Part shown: positions 1 through 5,213 of the stretch, piece by piece
How positions within the stretch are numbered: position 1 is the stretch's first letter
Layout: every line of letters starts with the position of its first letter
From: Acidimicrobiia bacterium
Lineage (GTDB): Bacteria; Actinomycetota; Acidimicrobiia; Acidimicrobiales; Poriferisodalaceae
DNA length: 5,724 nucleotides
NCBI GenBank assembly: GCA_026983855.1
Contig: JALSTE010000012.1
Location: 1-5,724 of the forward strand
Reading direction: 5' to 3'
Program-made: the position numbers and the translations under genes
Notes under the pieces: model-generated
What the model was told of the DNA's origin: nothing
The model's database searches: none
What the model saw: the letters and a program-made list of their open reading frames with translations, nothing else

Positions 1-15
1 GCGTTGTAACCAACG

Positions 16-864
16 ATGATGAACACCCTCAAGACCACCGTCCTCCTGAGTCTGCTGGCCGGATTGATCCTCGCCATCGGTAGTTTCTGGGGCCAGAGCG
101 GGCTGATCATCGCCCTCGTCATCGCCCTGGTGACGGTGGGCGGCTCCTACTGGTACAGCGACAAGCTGGCCATACGGTCGGCCCGGGCGGTCCCGGCCAG
201 TGAGGCCGACTATCCCGAGTACCACGCCGTGGTGCGGGAGCTGGCCATGAGGGACAACCTCCCCATGCCCCGGCTGTACGTCAGCCCCGATCCCCAGCCG
301 AACGCCTTCGCCACGGGTCGCAACCCGGCCCACGCCGCGGTGTGCATCACCCAGGGCCTCATGCAGTACCTGGACTGGTACGAGATTCGTGGCGTCCTCG
401 CTCACGAGATGTCGCACGTGAAGAATCGTGACATCCTCATCGGATCGGTGGCCGCCGCCATCGCCACCGCCATCACGTTCGCGGCGCGGATGGCCCAGTT
501 CGCCATGATCTTCGGTGGAGGTCGCGGTGACCGCGACCGCAATCCGATTGGTGAACTGGCCCTGATATTCCTGGCCCCGATAGCGGCGATGATCATCCAG
601 ATGGGAATCAGTCGCAGCCGTGAGTTTCAAGCCGACGCCAGTGCCGCCCGTCTGATCGGGGACGGGGAGCCTCTGGCCCGGGCCCTGGAGAAGCTGGACC
701 GGGCCACCAGGGTCATACCCGGAATAGCCGATCCGGCCGAGGCCTCCCTCTACATCGCCAATCCACTGGCCGGTCGGAGGGTGATGTTCGCCAAGTTGTT
801 CAGTACCCATCCCCCGATGGAGGAACGCATTCGCCGCCTCCGATCGGGCCAGTGGCAGCACTGA
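16..864 (+). CDS. htpX: HtpX-like membrane zinc metalloprotease (peptidase M48)
   Basis: Membrane-bound M48 protease of 282 residues, close to the usual HtpX length of about 280-300. In characterised bacteria HtpX degrades misfolded membrane proteins on the cytoplasmic side. Two N-terminal hydrophobic segments (about residues 8-24 and 28-46) are followed by the zinc site HEMSH at 130-134, giving ligands H130 and H134 and catalytic E131. Another hydrophobic stretch (about 140-166) comes next, then one at 180-197, then SREFQADA at 201-208, whose E203 fits the third zinc ligand. The C-terminal FSTHPPMEERIRRL (262-275) is typical of the family. Two consecutive ATG codons (16 and 19) could serve as start, and no clear Shine-Dalgarno is visible in the 15 bases available. 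The gene converges on the yajQ-type gene with a 39-base gap. The family call is firm; the exact start is not. Confidence 0.93.
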   Translation: MMNTLKTTVLLSLLAGLILAIGSFWGQSGLIIALVIALVTVGGSYWYSDKLAIRSARAVPASEADYPEYHAVVRELAMRDNLPMPRLYVSPDPQPNAFATGRNPAHAAVCITQGLMQYLDWYEIRGVLAHEMSHVKNRDILIGSVAAAIATAITFAARMAQFAMIFGGGRGDRDRNPIGELALIFLAPIAAMIIQMGISRSREFQADASAARLIGDGEPLARALEKLDRATRVIPGIADPAEASLYIANPLAGRRVMFAKLFSTHPPMEERIRRLRSGQWQH

Positions 865-903
865 CCGCTCGGGGCACCGGCGGTCCGACCCTCCGGCGGG
901 GGT

Positions 904-1392
904 TCAGTCCCGGAAATTGGTGAACTGCAGGGGAAGGTCCATATCGGCCCCCTTCAGCTCGGCGATCACCTTCTGGAGCAGATCCCGCTTCTTGGCGGTG
1001 ACCCTGACGTGGTCGCCCTGGGTCTGGGTCTGAACCCCCTTCAGTCCCAGGCCCTTGACGAACTTGTTGATCGCCCGGGCGTCATCGGAGGAGATTCCGG
1101 CCTTGAGGGTGGCCACCTGGCGGGCGGTTCCCCCCGAGGCCTCCTCCACCCGGCCGAAGTCCACCGCCTTGAGACTCACCTTGCGGCGTACGAGCTTCTC
1201 CTCGAGCACCTGGCGCAGGGCGGCGAGTCGGTCCTCGGTGGCCGAGGTCAGCCTGATCTCACCATCACCCAGTTCCACCCGGGAGTCGGTGCCCTTGAAG
1301 TCGAATCTCGTGTTCACCTCTCGGGCCGCCTGGTCCACCGCGTTGCGGACCTCCTGCATGTCCACCTCGGAGACGACATCGAAACTGGCCAT
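904..1392 (-). CDS. yajQ: YajQ family nucleotide-binding protein
   Basis: Protein of 162 residues, essentially the full length of the YajQ/UPF0234 family, which folds as two ferredoxin-like domains. Some members bind cyclic di-GMP and affect transcription or virulence; the role in this organism cannot be read from sequence. Family signatures are the N-terminal MASFDVVSEVD, FDFKGT at 30-35, LKAGISSDDARAINK at 96-110, QTQGDHVRVT at 123-132 and the terminal QFTNFRD. The ATG at 1392 is chosen because family members start with this MASFD-type sequence. No Shine-Dalgarno precedes it. Instead a TAGATT box lies six bases upstream, suggesting a leaderless mRNA. It is convergent with the protease gene, and its other neighbour, tRNA-Tyr, lies upstream on the same strand. 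Confidence 0.93.
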   Translation of the reverse strand: MASFDVVSEVDMQEVRNAVDQAAREVNTRFDFKGTDSRVELGDGEIRLTSATEDRLAALRQVLEEKLVRRKVSLKAVDFGRVEEASGGTARQVATLKAGISSDDARAINKFVKGLGLKGVQTQTQGDHVRVTAKKRDLLQKVIAELKGADMDLPLQFTNFRD

Positions 1393-1398
1393 GGCCAG

Positions 1399-1404
1399 AA
1401 TCTA
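1399..1404 (-). promoter_or_regulatory. Candidate -10 box of a leaderless yajQ promoter
   Basis: On the minus strand TAGATT fits the actinobacterial TAnnnT -10 consensus. Exactly six bases separate it from the A of the yajQ ATG, so transcription would begin at or next to the start codon. No convincing -35 hexamer is seen 16-19 bases upstream. This is inference from sequence and spacing only. Confidence 0.5.
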
Positions 1405-1548
1405 CCGGACGGGACCAGGGACACTGGGGAGAAGGGTGTCCCACACCCCCTACCGATGGTTGAGGCGTCCGACCCGTCGGGTTGAGGTGGCCCACGGTGC
1501 CCGGCCCGGGGAGGGCTGGTCGGCCGACGACCCGACCCGGCCTTCACG

Positions 1549-1569
1549 CGAGGGGACCCCGGCCCCTCG
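1549..1569 (-). terminator. Hairpin downstream of tRNA-Tyr, possible T-less terminator
   Basis: CGAGGGG (1549-1555) and CCCCTCG (1563-1569) form a perfect 7-bp stem with a 7-base loop. It lies about 29 bases beyond the 3' end of tRNA-Tyr in the direction of transcription. No T tract follows on the minus strand, so it may end or process the tRNA transcript without being a canonical intrinsic terminator. Confidence 0.4.
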
Positions 1570-1597
1570 GAGAGGAGTCCGGGATCCCGTCGTGCTG

Positions 1598-1680
1598 TGG
1601 GCCGGGGAGGATTCGAACCTCCGTAGGCGTGAGCCGGCGGGTTTACAGCCCGCTCCCTTTGGCCGCTCGGGCACCGACCC
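1598..1680 (-). tRNA. tRNA-Tyr (anticodon GTA)
   Basis: An 83-base class II tRNA folds fully. The acceptor stem is GGGTCGG with CCGGCCC (one G-U pair) and the discriminator is A. The anticodon stem GCGGG/CCCGC carries loop CTGTAAA with anticodon GTA at 1646-1644. The long variable arm has stem GGC/GCC, as expected for bacterial tRNA-Tyr. The T arm is GGAGG, TTCGAAT, CCTCC. The 3' CCA is not encoded (ACA in the genome). It is read opposite to the tRNA-Thr/tRNA-Met pair, so it is not part of that transcript. Confidence 0.95.
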
Positions 1681-1691
1681 AGCGGGCGAAG

Positions 1692-1720
1692 ACGATAGCG
1701 CCTCAGGGGCCACAATGACA
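1692..1720 (-). promoter_or_regulatory. Candidate promoter of tRNA-Tyr
   Basis: On the minus strand TGTCAT (1720-1715) and TATCGT (1697-1692) are separated by 17 bases. The predicted transcription start lies about five bases before the mature tRNA 5' end. The -10 fits TAnnnT; the -35 is a weak match to TTGACA. Confidence 0.45.
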
Positions 1721-1790
1721 CCCCGGGAGCCAAGTCCGCACCTGTCGAAGGGTGCGACCTGACGCCGGGATGATTTCTATGGCACCCGGA

Positions 1791-1813
1791 ACCCGCCGGT
1801 GCCCGGTGCGGGT
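1791..1813 (-). terminator. Possible terminator hairpin after the GNAT gene
   Basis: ACCCGC (1791-1796) and GCGGGT (1808-1813) form a 6-bp stem with an 11-base loop that can pair further internally. It sits about 20 bases past the GNAT stop codon. There is no T run after it, and alternative pairings exist nearby (GGCACC at 1781-1786 with GGTGCC at 1798-1803), so the call is weak. Confidence 0.3.
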
Positions 1814-1832
1814 CGCCGACTCAGATGATGGA

Positions 1833-2348
1833 CTACCCCCCGAAGGGTGGCACGGGTTCACCACCCGCCAGTCGCTCCATGAGCACGACATCGAGCCAGC
1901 GTCCGAACTTGCGACCCACCTCCCTCTCGACACCGACGACGTGGAAACCGTGCTTGCGGTGCAGGGAGAGGCTGCGTTCATGGCCTCCGACTATCCGGGC
2001 GAAGGTGGCGTGGAAGCCCCGCTGGTCGGCCGCCTCCACCAGGGCTCCCAGGAGCAGGTCGCCGATCCCCCGGCCCTGGTGATCCCGGTGCACGTAGATG
2101 GAGTTCTCCACGCTGGTGCTGTAGGCGGGCTTGGAGCGGTAGGGGGACAGGGCCGCGAAGCCGACGATCTCGTCTCCGTCCACGGCCACGAGGACGGCAT
2201 GGGCACCGGCCCGGGCCGCGATCCACTCCCTCTGCTCCTCGAGGCTGCGGGGAACGAGGTCGAAGGTGACCGGCGCCGTCTCGACCTCGAGGTTGTAGAT
2301 CGAGCGAATGGCCTCGGCGTCGTTGAGGTTGGCGAGGCGGATGTGCAC
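1833..2348 (-). CDS. GNAT N-acetyltransferase, phosphinothricin acetyltransferase-like
   Basis: A 171-residue cytoplasmic single-domain GNAT enzyme expected to transfer acetyl from acetyl-CoA to an amino group. The pattern PYRSKPAYSTSVENSIYV (69-86), followed by DHQGRGIG (89-96), is that of the PAT/methionine sulfoximine acetyltransferase group. Q91-G-R-G94-I-G96 is the acetyl-CoA pyrophosphate-binding loop. The C-terminal half, with HRKHGFHVVGVEREVGRKFGRW (in parts, 130-151), also fits. The true substrate is unknown: many homologues act on methionine sulfone or sulfoximine and not on a herbicide. The start is GTG at 2348, where the domain begins at once (MHIRLANLNDAEAI). No Shine-Dalgarno is present, but a TACCCT box lies six bases upstream. 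The gene is monocistronic as far as visible. Confidence 0.88.
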   Translation of the reverse strand: MHIRLANLNDAEAIRSIYNLEVETAPVTFDLVPRSLEEQREWIAARAGAHAVLVAVDGDEIVGFAALSPYRSKPAYSTSVENSIYVHRDHQGRGIGDLLLGALVEAADQRGFHATFARIVGGHERSLSLHRKHGFHVVGVEREVGRKFGRWLDVVLMERLAGGEPVPPFGG

Positions 2349-2354
2349 GGGCCG

Positions 2355-2360
2355 AGGGTA
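2355..2360 (-). promoter_or_regulatory. Candidate -10 box of a leaderless GNAT promoter
   Basis: TACCCT on the minus strand matches TAnnnT. It is separated by exactly six bases from the G of the GTG start, the same geometry as before yajQ. The best -35 candidate, TGTCGT (2384-2379, 18-base spacer), is poor. Confidence 0.45.
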
Positions 2361-2431
2361 CCGCCGGGCGGGGCGGGGACGACACTACCGATCAAGTGCG
2401 GAATTTGGTTCCGCGAGGGCTCCGCGGGCGA

Positions 2432-2437
2432 TACCAT
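2432..2437 (+). promoter_or_regulatory. Candidate -10 box for the tRNA-Thr/tRNA-Met transcript
   Basis: TACCAT fits TAnnnT, and TTCCGC at 2409-2414 stands 17 bases upstream as a weak -35. The implied transcript starts near 2444. Its leader would contain a small hairpin, CGCC-TTCG-GGCG (2448-2459), with a stable UUCG tetraloop, before the tRNA 5' end at 2465. Confidence 0.4.
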
Positions 2438-2464
2438 GTGGCGTTCACGCCTTCGGGCGGGTCT

Positions 2465-2540
2465 GCCCCGTTAGCTCAGTCGGTAGAGCACAGCCATGGT
2501 AAGGCTGGTGTCGCCGGTTCGATTCCGGCACGGGGCTCCA
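2465..2540 (+). tRNA. tRNA-Thr (anticodon GGT)
   Basis: A 76-base tRNA including an encoded CCA. The acceptor stem is GCCCCGT/ACGGGGC with discriminator T. The D arm is GCTC/GAGC. The anticodon stem CAGCC/GGCTG carries loop ATGGTAA, with anticodon GGT at 2498-2500. The T stem GCCGG/CCGGC encloses TTCGATT. It is the only one of the four tRNAs here with a genomic CCA. It leads the tRNA-Thr, tRNA-Met, tuf series. Confidence 0.96.
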
Positions 2541-2560
2541 GGAGGGTCCCAGGACCCTTC
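2541..2560 (+). other. Hairpin immediately after tRNA-Thr
   Basis: GGAGGGTCC (2541-2549) pairs with GGACCCTTC (2552-2560), with one G-T pair; the effective loop is CCAG. The hairpin starts at the base after the tRNA CCA and has no T run behind it. It could be an attenuating stem or an RNA-processing signal. The function is inferred. Confidence 0.45.
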
Positions 2561-2593
2561 ATCGACGAGCGGGTCCCCCCGGGTGCCCGCGGT

Positions 2594-2619
2594 CGTCGGT
2601 TCCCCCCGGGGAGCCGACG
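2594..2619 (+). other. Long GC-rich hairpin between tRNA-Thr and tRNA-Met
   Basis: CGTCGGTTCCC (2594-2604) pairs with GGGAGCCGACG (2609-2619), with one G-T wobble and a 4-base loop. It ends 11 bases before tRNA-Met. No T tract follows. It may act as a partial terminator or a processing structure. Confidence 0.45.
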
Positions 2620-2630
2620 GGGTCGGACAA

Positions 2631-2704
2631 GGCGGAGTAGCTCAGTTGGTCAGAGCGCACGGCTCATAATCGTGAGGTCCCGGGTTCGAGCCCCGGCTCC
2701 GCTA
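2631..2704 (+). tRNA. tRNA-Met (anticodon CAT), probably elongator
   Basis: A 74-base tRNA. Acceptor stem GGCGGAG/CTCCGCT has a terminal G-U pair; the discriminator is A and CCA is not encoded. The D arm is GCTC/GAGC. The anticodon stem CACGG/TCGTG (one G-U) carries loop CTCATAA, with anticodon CAT at 2665-2667. The T arm is CCGGG, TTCGAGC, CCCGG. It lacks the mispaired first acceptor position and the GGG/CCC anticodon stem of initiator tRNA, so elongator Met fits best. Position next to tRNA-Thr agrees. A lysidine-modified tRNA-Ile cannot be fully excluded from the anticodon alone. Confidence 0.92.
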
Positions 2705-2730
2705 CGGAATCGTCCCCGGACGGGTCCGCG

Positions 2731-2753
2731 GGTGGTACCCACCGGGTACCGCC
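2731..2753 (+). terminator. Hairpin after tRNA-Met, possible terminator
   Basis: GGTGGTACCC (2731-2740) pairs with GGGTACCGCC (2744-2753), 10 bp with one T-G pair and a 3-base loop. Only TTCC follows, so it is at best a T-poor terminator. It would separate the tRNA pair from tuf. Confidence 0.4.
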
Positions 2754-2773
2754 TTCCAGCTGCGGTCGGTCAT

Positions 2774-2793
2774 GGGCACCAGTCCATGTGCCC
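2774..2793 (+). other. Inverted repeat in the tuf upstream region
   Basis: GGGCAC (2774-2779) and GTGCCC (2788-2793) form a perfect 6-bp stem with an 8-base loop. It lies about 50 bases before the tuf start. It may be a leader structure or an operator; I see no clear -10/-35 pair that would place it relative to a promoter. Confidence 0.3.
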
Positions 2794-2841
2794 GCCTCCG
2801 CGATCCTTACGAACAACAAGCTACACGGAGCGTCGACTGTC

Positions 2842-4026
2842 ATGGCGAAGGAGAAGTTCGAGCGGACGAAGCCGCATGTGAATGTGGGGACCATGGGTCA
2901 TATTGATCATGGTAAGACCACGTTGACGGCGGCGATTACTCGGGTGTTGTCGGAGTCTCAGGGTGGGGAGTTCGTGGCGTTTGATGAGATTGATAAGGCG
3001 CCGGAGGAGCGGGAGCGTGGTATTACGATCTCGATTTCTCATGTGGAGTATGAGACGGAGAATCGGCATTACGCGCATGTGGATATGCCGGGGCATGCTG
3101 ATTACATCAAGAATATGGTGACGGGTGCTGCTCAGGTGGATGGGGCGATTTTGGTGGTGTCGGCGGCGGATGGGCCGATGCCTCAGACCCGTGAGCATGT
3201 GTTGTTGGCGCGTCAGGTGGGTGTGCCTTCGATTGTGGTGGCGTTGAACAAGGTGGACATGGTGGATGATGAGGAGCTTCTGGAGTTGGTGGAGCTGGAG
3301 GTGAGGGAGCTGTTGAATGAGTATGAGTTCCCTGGTGATGACATTCCGGTGGTGCGGGTGTCGGCGTTGAAGGCTCTGGAGGGTGATGCTGAGGCGGCTC
3401 AGGGGATCCTGGAGTTGATGGAGCAGGTGGATTCTTATATTCCGGAGCCGGTTCGGGATACGGATCGTCCGTTCTTGATGCCGATTGAGGATGTGTTTTC
3501 GATTACTGGTCGGGGGACGGTGGTTACGGGGAAGATTGAGCAGGGTGTGATCCATGTTGGTGACACGATTGAGATTGTGGGGTTGAAGGAGACTTCTTCG
3601 ACTACGTGTACCGGGGTGGAGATGTTCCGGAAGTTGTTGGATGAGGGGATGGCTGGTGACAATGTTGGGGTGTTGTTGAGGGGTACTGGTAAGGATGAGG
3701 TGCAGCGGGGGCAGGTGTTGGCTGCGCCGGGTTCGATTACTCCTCATACGAAGTTTGAGGCTCAGGTGTATGTGTTGAGTCAGTCTGAGGGTGGGCGGCA
3801 TAAGCCGTTTTTCTCGAATTATCGGCCGCAGTTTTATTTCCGTACGACTGATGTGACGGGGATGGTTCAGTTGCCGGAGGGGACTGAGATGTGTATGCCG
3901 GGTGATAACACGGCGATGACGGTGGAGTTGATTGCTCCTATTGCTATGGATGAGGGTTTGAGGTTCGCTATTCGTGAGGGGGGTCGTACGGTGGGTGCGG
4001 GCCGGGTCACGAAGATCCTCGAGTAG
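2842..4026 (+). CDS. tuf: Translation elongation factor Tu (EF-Tu)
   Basis: Full-length EF-Tu of 394 residues; it delivers aminoacyl-tRNA to the ribosome with GTP hydrolysis. P-loop GHIDHGKT (19-26), switch I RGITIS (59-64), DMPGH (81-85), NKVD (136-139) and SAL (174-176) mark the GTPase domain. Domain 2 includes ITGRGTVVTGKIEQG (221-235). Domain 3 includes NYRPQFYFRTTDVTG (326-340). The ATG at 2842 (MAKEKFERTKPHVNVG) is chosen over the upstream in-frame GTG at 2788 because it matches EF-Tu N-termini and GGAG lies 11 bases before it. The G3 motif has Met where Cys is usual (DCPGH). Codon use is unlike the neighbours: third positions are mostly G or T with few C. A strong terminator follows. 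Position between tRNA-Met and tRNA-Trp-secE resembles the tufB locus of proteobacteria. Confidence 0.98.
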   Translation: MAKEKFERTKPHVNVGTMGHIDHGKTTLTAAITRVLSESQGGEFVAFDEIDKAPEERERGITISISHVEYETENRHYAHVDMPGHADYIKNMVTGAAQVDGAILVVSAADGPMPQTREHVLLARQVGVPSIVVALNKVDMVDDEELLELVELEVRELLNEYEFPGDDIPVVRVSALKALEGDAEAAQGILELMEQVDSYIPEPVRDTDRPFLMPIEDVFSITGRGTVVTGKIEQGVIHVGDTIEIVGLKETSSTTCTGVEMFRKLLDEGMAGDNVGVLLRGTGKDEVQRGQVLAAPGSITPHTKFEAQVYVLSQSEGGRHKPFFSNYRPQFYFRTTDVTGMVQLPEGTEMCMPGDNTAMTVELIAPIAMDEGLRFAIREGGRTVGAGRVTKILE

Positions 4027-4049
4027 CCGGGGTCGCGATGCCGGATCGA

Positions 4050-4087
4050 CCGAGACCCCACCCGCCGGTGGGGTCTCGGGGCGTTTT
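4050..4087 (+). terminator. Intrinsic terminator of tuf
   Basis: A perfect 12-bp GC-rich stem pairs 4050-4061 with 4068-4079 around loop CCGCCG, followed within a few bases by TTTT (4084-4087). It begins 23 bases after the tuf stop codon. It is the only hairpin in the window with a T run and should separate tuf from the sigma-factor operon. Confidence 0.85.
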
Positions 4088-4204
4088 GGCGCCGGTTCGG
4101 TTCGATCCCGGCCGCATCGGAGCGTGGTGACCAGAGGTGGGCCGCGGTAGGTTGGGCGGCGTGTCGGTAACCCCTCCGGTGGCGGCGGGGTCCGAAAGGC
4201 ACAG

Positions 4205-4220
4205 CGGGGAGCGGTCCCCG
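4205..4220 (+). other. Hairpin just upstream of the sigma-factor ribosome binding site
   Basis: CGGGGA (4205-4210) and TCCCCG (4215-4220) form a perfect stem with loop GCGG, ending six bases before the GAGGGG-type ribosome binding site (4228-4233). The rest of 4088-4238 holds no gene. A weak GTGACC (4127-4132) / TAGGTT (4148-4153) pair with a 15-base spacer is the best promoter candidate I see there. No ECF-type GGAAC -35 is evident. Confidence 0.35.
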
Positions 4221-4238
4221 TCGAGATGAGGGGCCCAT

Positions 4239-4826
4239 ATGACCCGTGACCAGGAATTGGCGGATCACCTGACGGCCGCCCGCGGGGGGGACACCGAGGC
4301 GTTCGGGGAGCTGGTGAAGGCCACCTACACCGAGACCTACACCCTCGCCTTCCGGCTCATGGGCAACGCCGATGACGCCAGCGACGTCGTCCAGGAGACC
4401 TACATCCGGGCGTTCAAGGCCCTCGGGCGGTTCCGGGGGGATTCACGGTTCACCACCTGGCTCTACCGGATCACCGCCAACTGTGCCTCCACCCACCTCG
4501 GGCGGCGCAAACGACTGCGTCACGCCCTGCTCGACGAGGACACGCAGATCGTCGACGAGGCCTGGGAGCACGACCCGGAGTTCACCGTTGACAATGGCCA
4601 GCTCCACGGCCGGTTGGTCGAAGCCCTGCAGAGACTTCCACGGGCCATGAGGGCCGTGGTCGTTCTCAGGGACGTGTACGACCTGACCCATGAGGACATA
4701 GCCCGCGAATTGGGCATCTCGGTGACGGCGGCGAAGGTCCGACTGCACCGGGCCCGGCGCCGTCTCCGCGAGATCATCGGTGGAGACGAGGCCGACAGGA
4801 GATGGGGTGGGCGTCGTGCGGTGTGA
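4239..4826 (+). CDS. ECF-family RNA polymerase sigma factor (sigma-70 family, RpoE/SigE-like)
   Basis: A 195-residue group 4 (ECF) sigma factor with only regions 2 and 4. Region 2 covers about 21-88 and includes DDASDVVQETYIRAFKALG (45-63) and FTTWLYRITANCA (71-83), the core-binding and -10 recognition helices. A linker with an acidic stretch (99-119) leads to region 4 at about 126-178, with ALQRLP (129-134) and the -35 reading helix-turn-helix LTHEDIARELGISVTAAKVR (149-168). The ATG at 4239 is preceded by TGAGGGG with a 5-base gap and gives a normal N-terminus. The 3' end overlaps the next gene, a zinc-type anti-sigma factor, so they are translated as a pair and the partner most likely holds this sigma inactive. 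Which signal or regulon is involved cannot be told. Codon use is C/G-ending like the surroundings. Confidence 0.94.
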   Translation: MTRDQELADHLTAARGGDTEAFGELVKATYTETYTLAFRLMGNADDASDVVQETYIRAFKALGRFRGDSRFTTWLYRITANCASTHLGRRKRLRHALLDEDTQIVDEAWEHDPEFTVDNGQLHGRLVEALQRLPRAMRAVVVLRDVYDLTHEDIARELGISVTAAKVRLHRARRRLREIIGGDEADRRWGGRRAV

Positions 4827-5157
4827 GGACGCGGCCCCCGCCGTGGCCAGTCTGGCCGACGGCCTCGAACCGGCCCGCCCCGCCCAGGCCGCTCACGTCG
4901 GTTCGTGCCTGAGGTGCCAGGCCGAGGTGCTGAGGGACAGGCGCATGTCCCGGGCCCTGGCCGATCTGCGGGACGAGGTGCTCCAACCCGATCCCGAGCT
5001 GCTGGGTACCGTGCTCGATGCCGTGGACGAGTTCGTGGAGCGTCGAGCGGCCCTGAGGGCCCGGCTGGCCTATCTGCTCGGGGGGGCCGCCGCCACCGCC
5101 GGGACCATAGCGGTCATGTTGGTGCGCAGGGGGAGGGGCGAGGCCCTGGCGTCCTGA
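4807..5157 (+). CDS. Putative zinc-finger (ZAS) anti-sigma factor with C-terminal membrane segment
   Basis: About 116 residues counted from GTG 4807. H30-x3-C34-x2-C37 (HVGSCLRC) is the anti-sigma zinc motif, and C6 lies 24 residues upstream of H30, close to the spacing of the fourth ligand in RsrA-type proteins. A helical segment follows (about 46-84). Then comes one hydrophobic stretch, LAYLLGGAAATAGTIAVMLV (88-107), flanked by Arg and probably spanning the membrane. Only nine residues follow it, so there is no visible extracytoplasmic sensor domain. The gene overlaps the sigma-factor stop by about 20 bases, a layout typical of sigma/anti-sigma pairs. GTG 4807 is chosen for AGGAG (4797-4801) at 5 bases. 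GTG 4816, giving an N-terminus MRCEDA that resembles family members, is an equally reasonable alternative. Function is inferred from motif and context. Confidence 0.8.
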   Translation: MGVVRCEDAAPAVASLADGLEPARPAQAAHVGSCLRCQAEVLRDRRMSRALADLRDEVLQPDPELLGTVLDAVDEFVERRAALRARLAYLLGGAAATAGTIAVMLVRRGRGEALAS

Positions 5158-5190
5158 CCTCACCGGGTCGCGATCTTTGCCTGGCGGCCG

Positions 5191-5209
5191 CCGGAGGTTA
5201 GCCCTCCGG
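5191..5209 (+). terminator. Hairpin after the sigma/anti-sigma operon
   Basis: CCGGAGG (5191-5197) and CCTCCGG (5203-5209) form a perfect 7-bp stem with loop TTAGC, 33 bases past the anti-sigma stop. No T tract follows. It also occupies the place where a -35 for the tRNA-Trp promoter would lie, so an operator role is possible. Confidence 0.4.
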
Positions 5210-5213
5210 GTGC

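Noticed and set aside
865..903. Possible bidirectional terminator between htpX and yajQ
   Set aside because: The repeated CCGGCGG is a direct repeat and not an inverted one. Only short, weak stems can be drawn and no T or A run is present.
1055..1762. A 235-codon + strand frame across yajQ and tRNA-Tyr
   Set aside because: It is antisense to yajQ and runs through a tRNA gene. Its composition is low-complexity Arg/Ser/Pro, typical of high-GC shadow frames.
1752..2474. A 240-codon + strand frame opposite the GNAT gene
   Set aside because: It is a mirror of the acetyltransferase coding strand with no domain of its own, and runs into the tRNA-Thr gene.
2788..2841. An 18-residue N-terminal extension of EF-Tu from GTG 2788
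   Set aside because: EF-Tu proteins start at MAKEKFERTKPHVN, which corresponds to ATG 2842, and that ATG has its own ribosome binding site. The extension also runs from within a hairpin.
2396..2881. A 161-codon frame across tRNA-Thr, tRNA-Met and the tuf leader
   Set aside because: It reads through two well-folded tRNA genes and into tuf in a wrong frame.
2821..3801. A 326-codon open frame antisense to tuf
   Set aside because: Its protein is rich in His, Arg, Leu and Asn in the way expected from reading G/T-ending EF-Tu codons backwards. It has no recognisable domain and lies fully within tuf.
4774..5163. Minus-strand frame opposite the anti-sigma gene
   Set aside because: It is Gly/His/Pro-rich antisense of a gene with a clear zinc motif and operon position.
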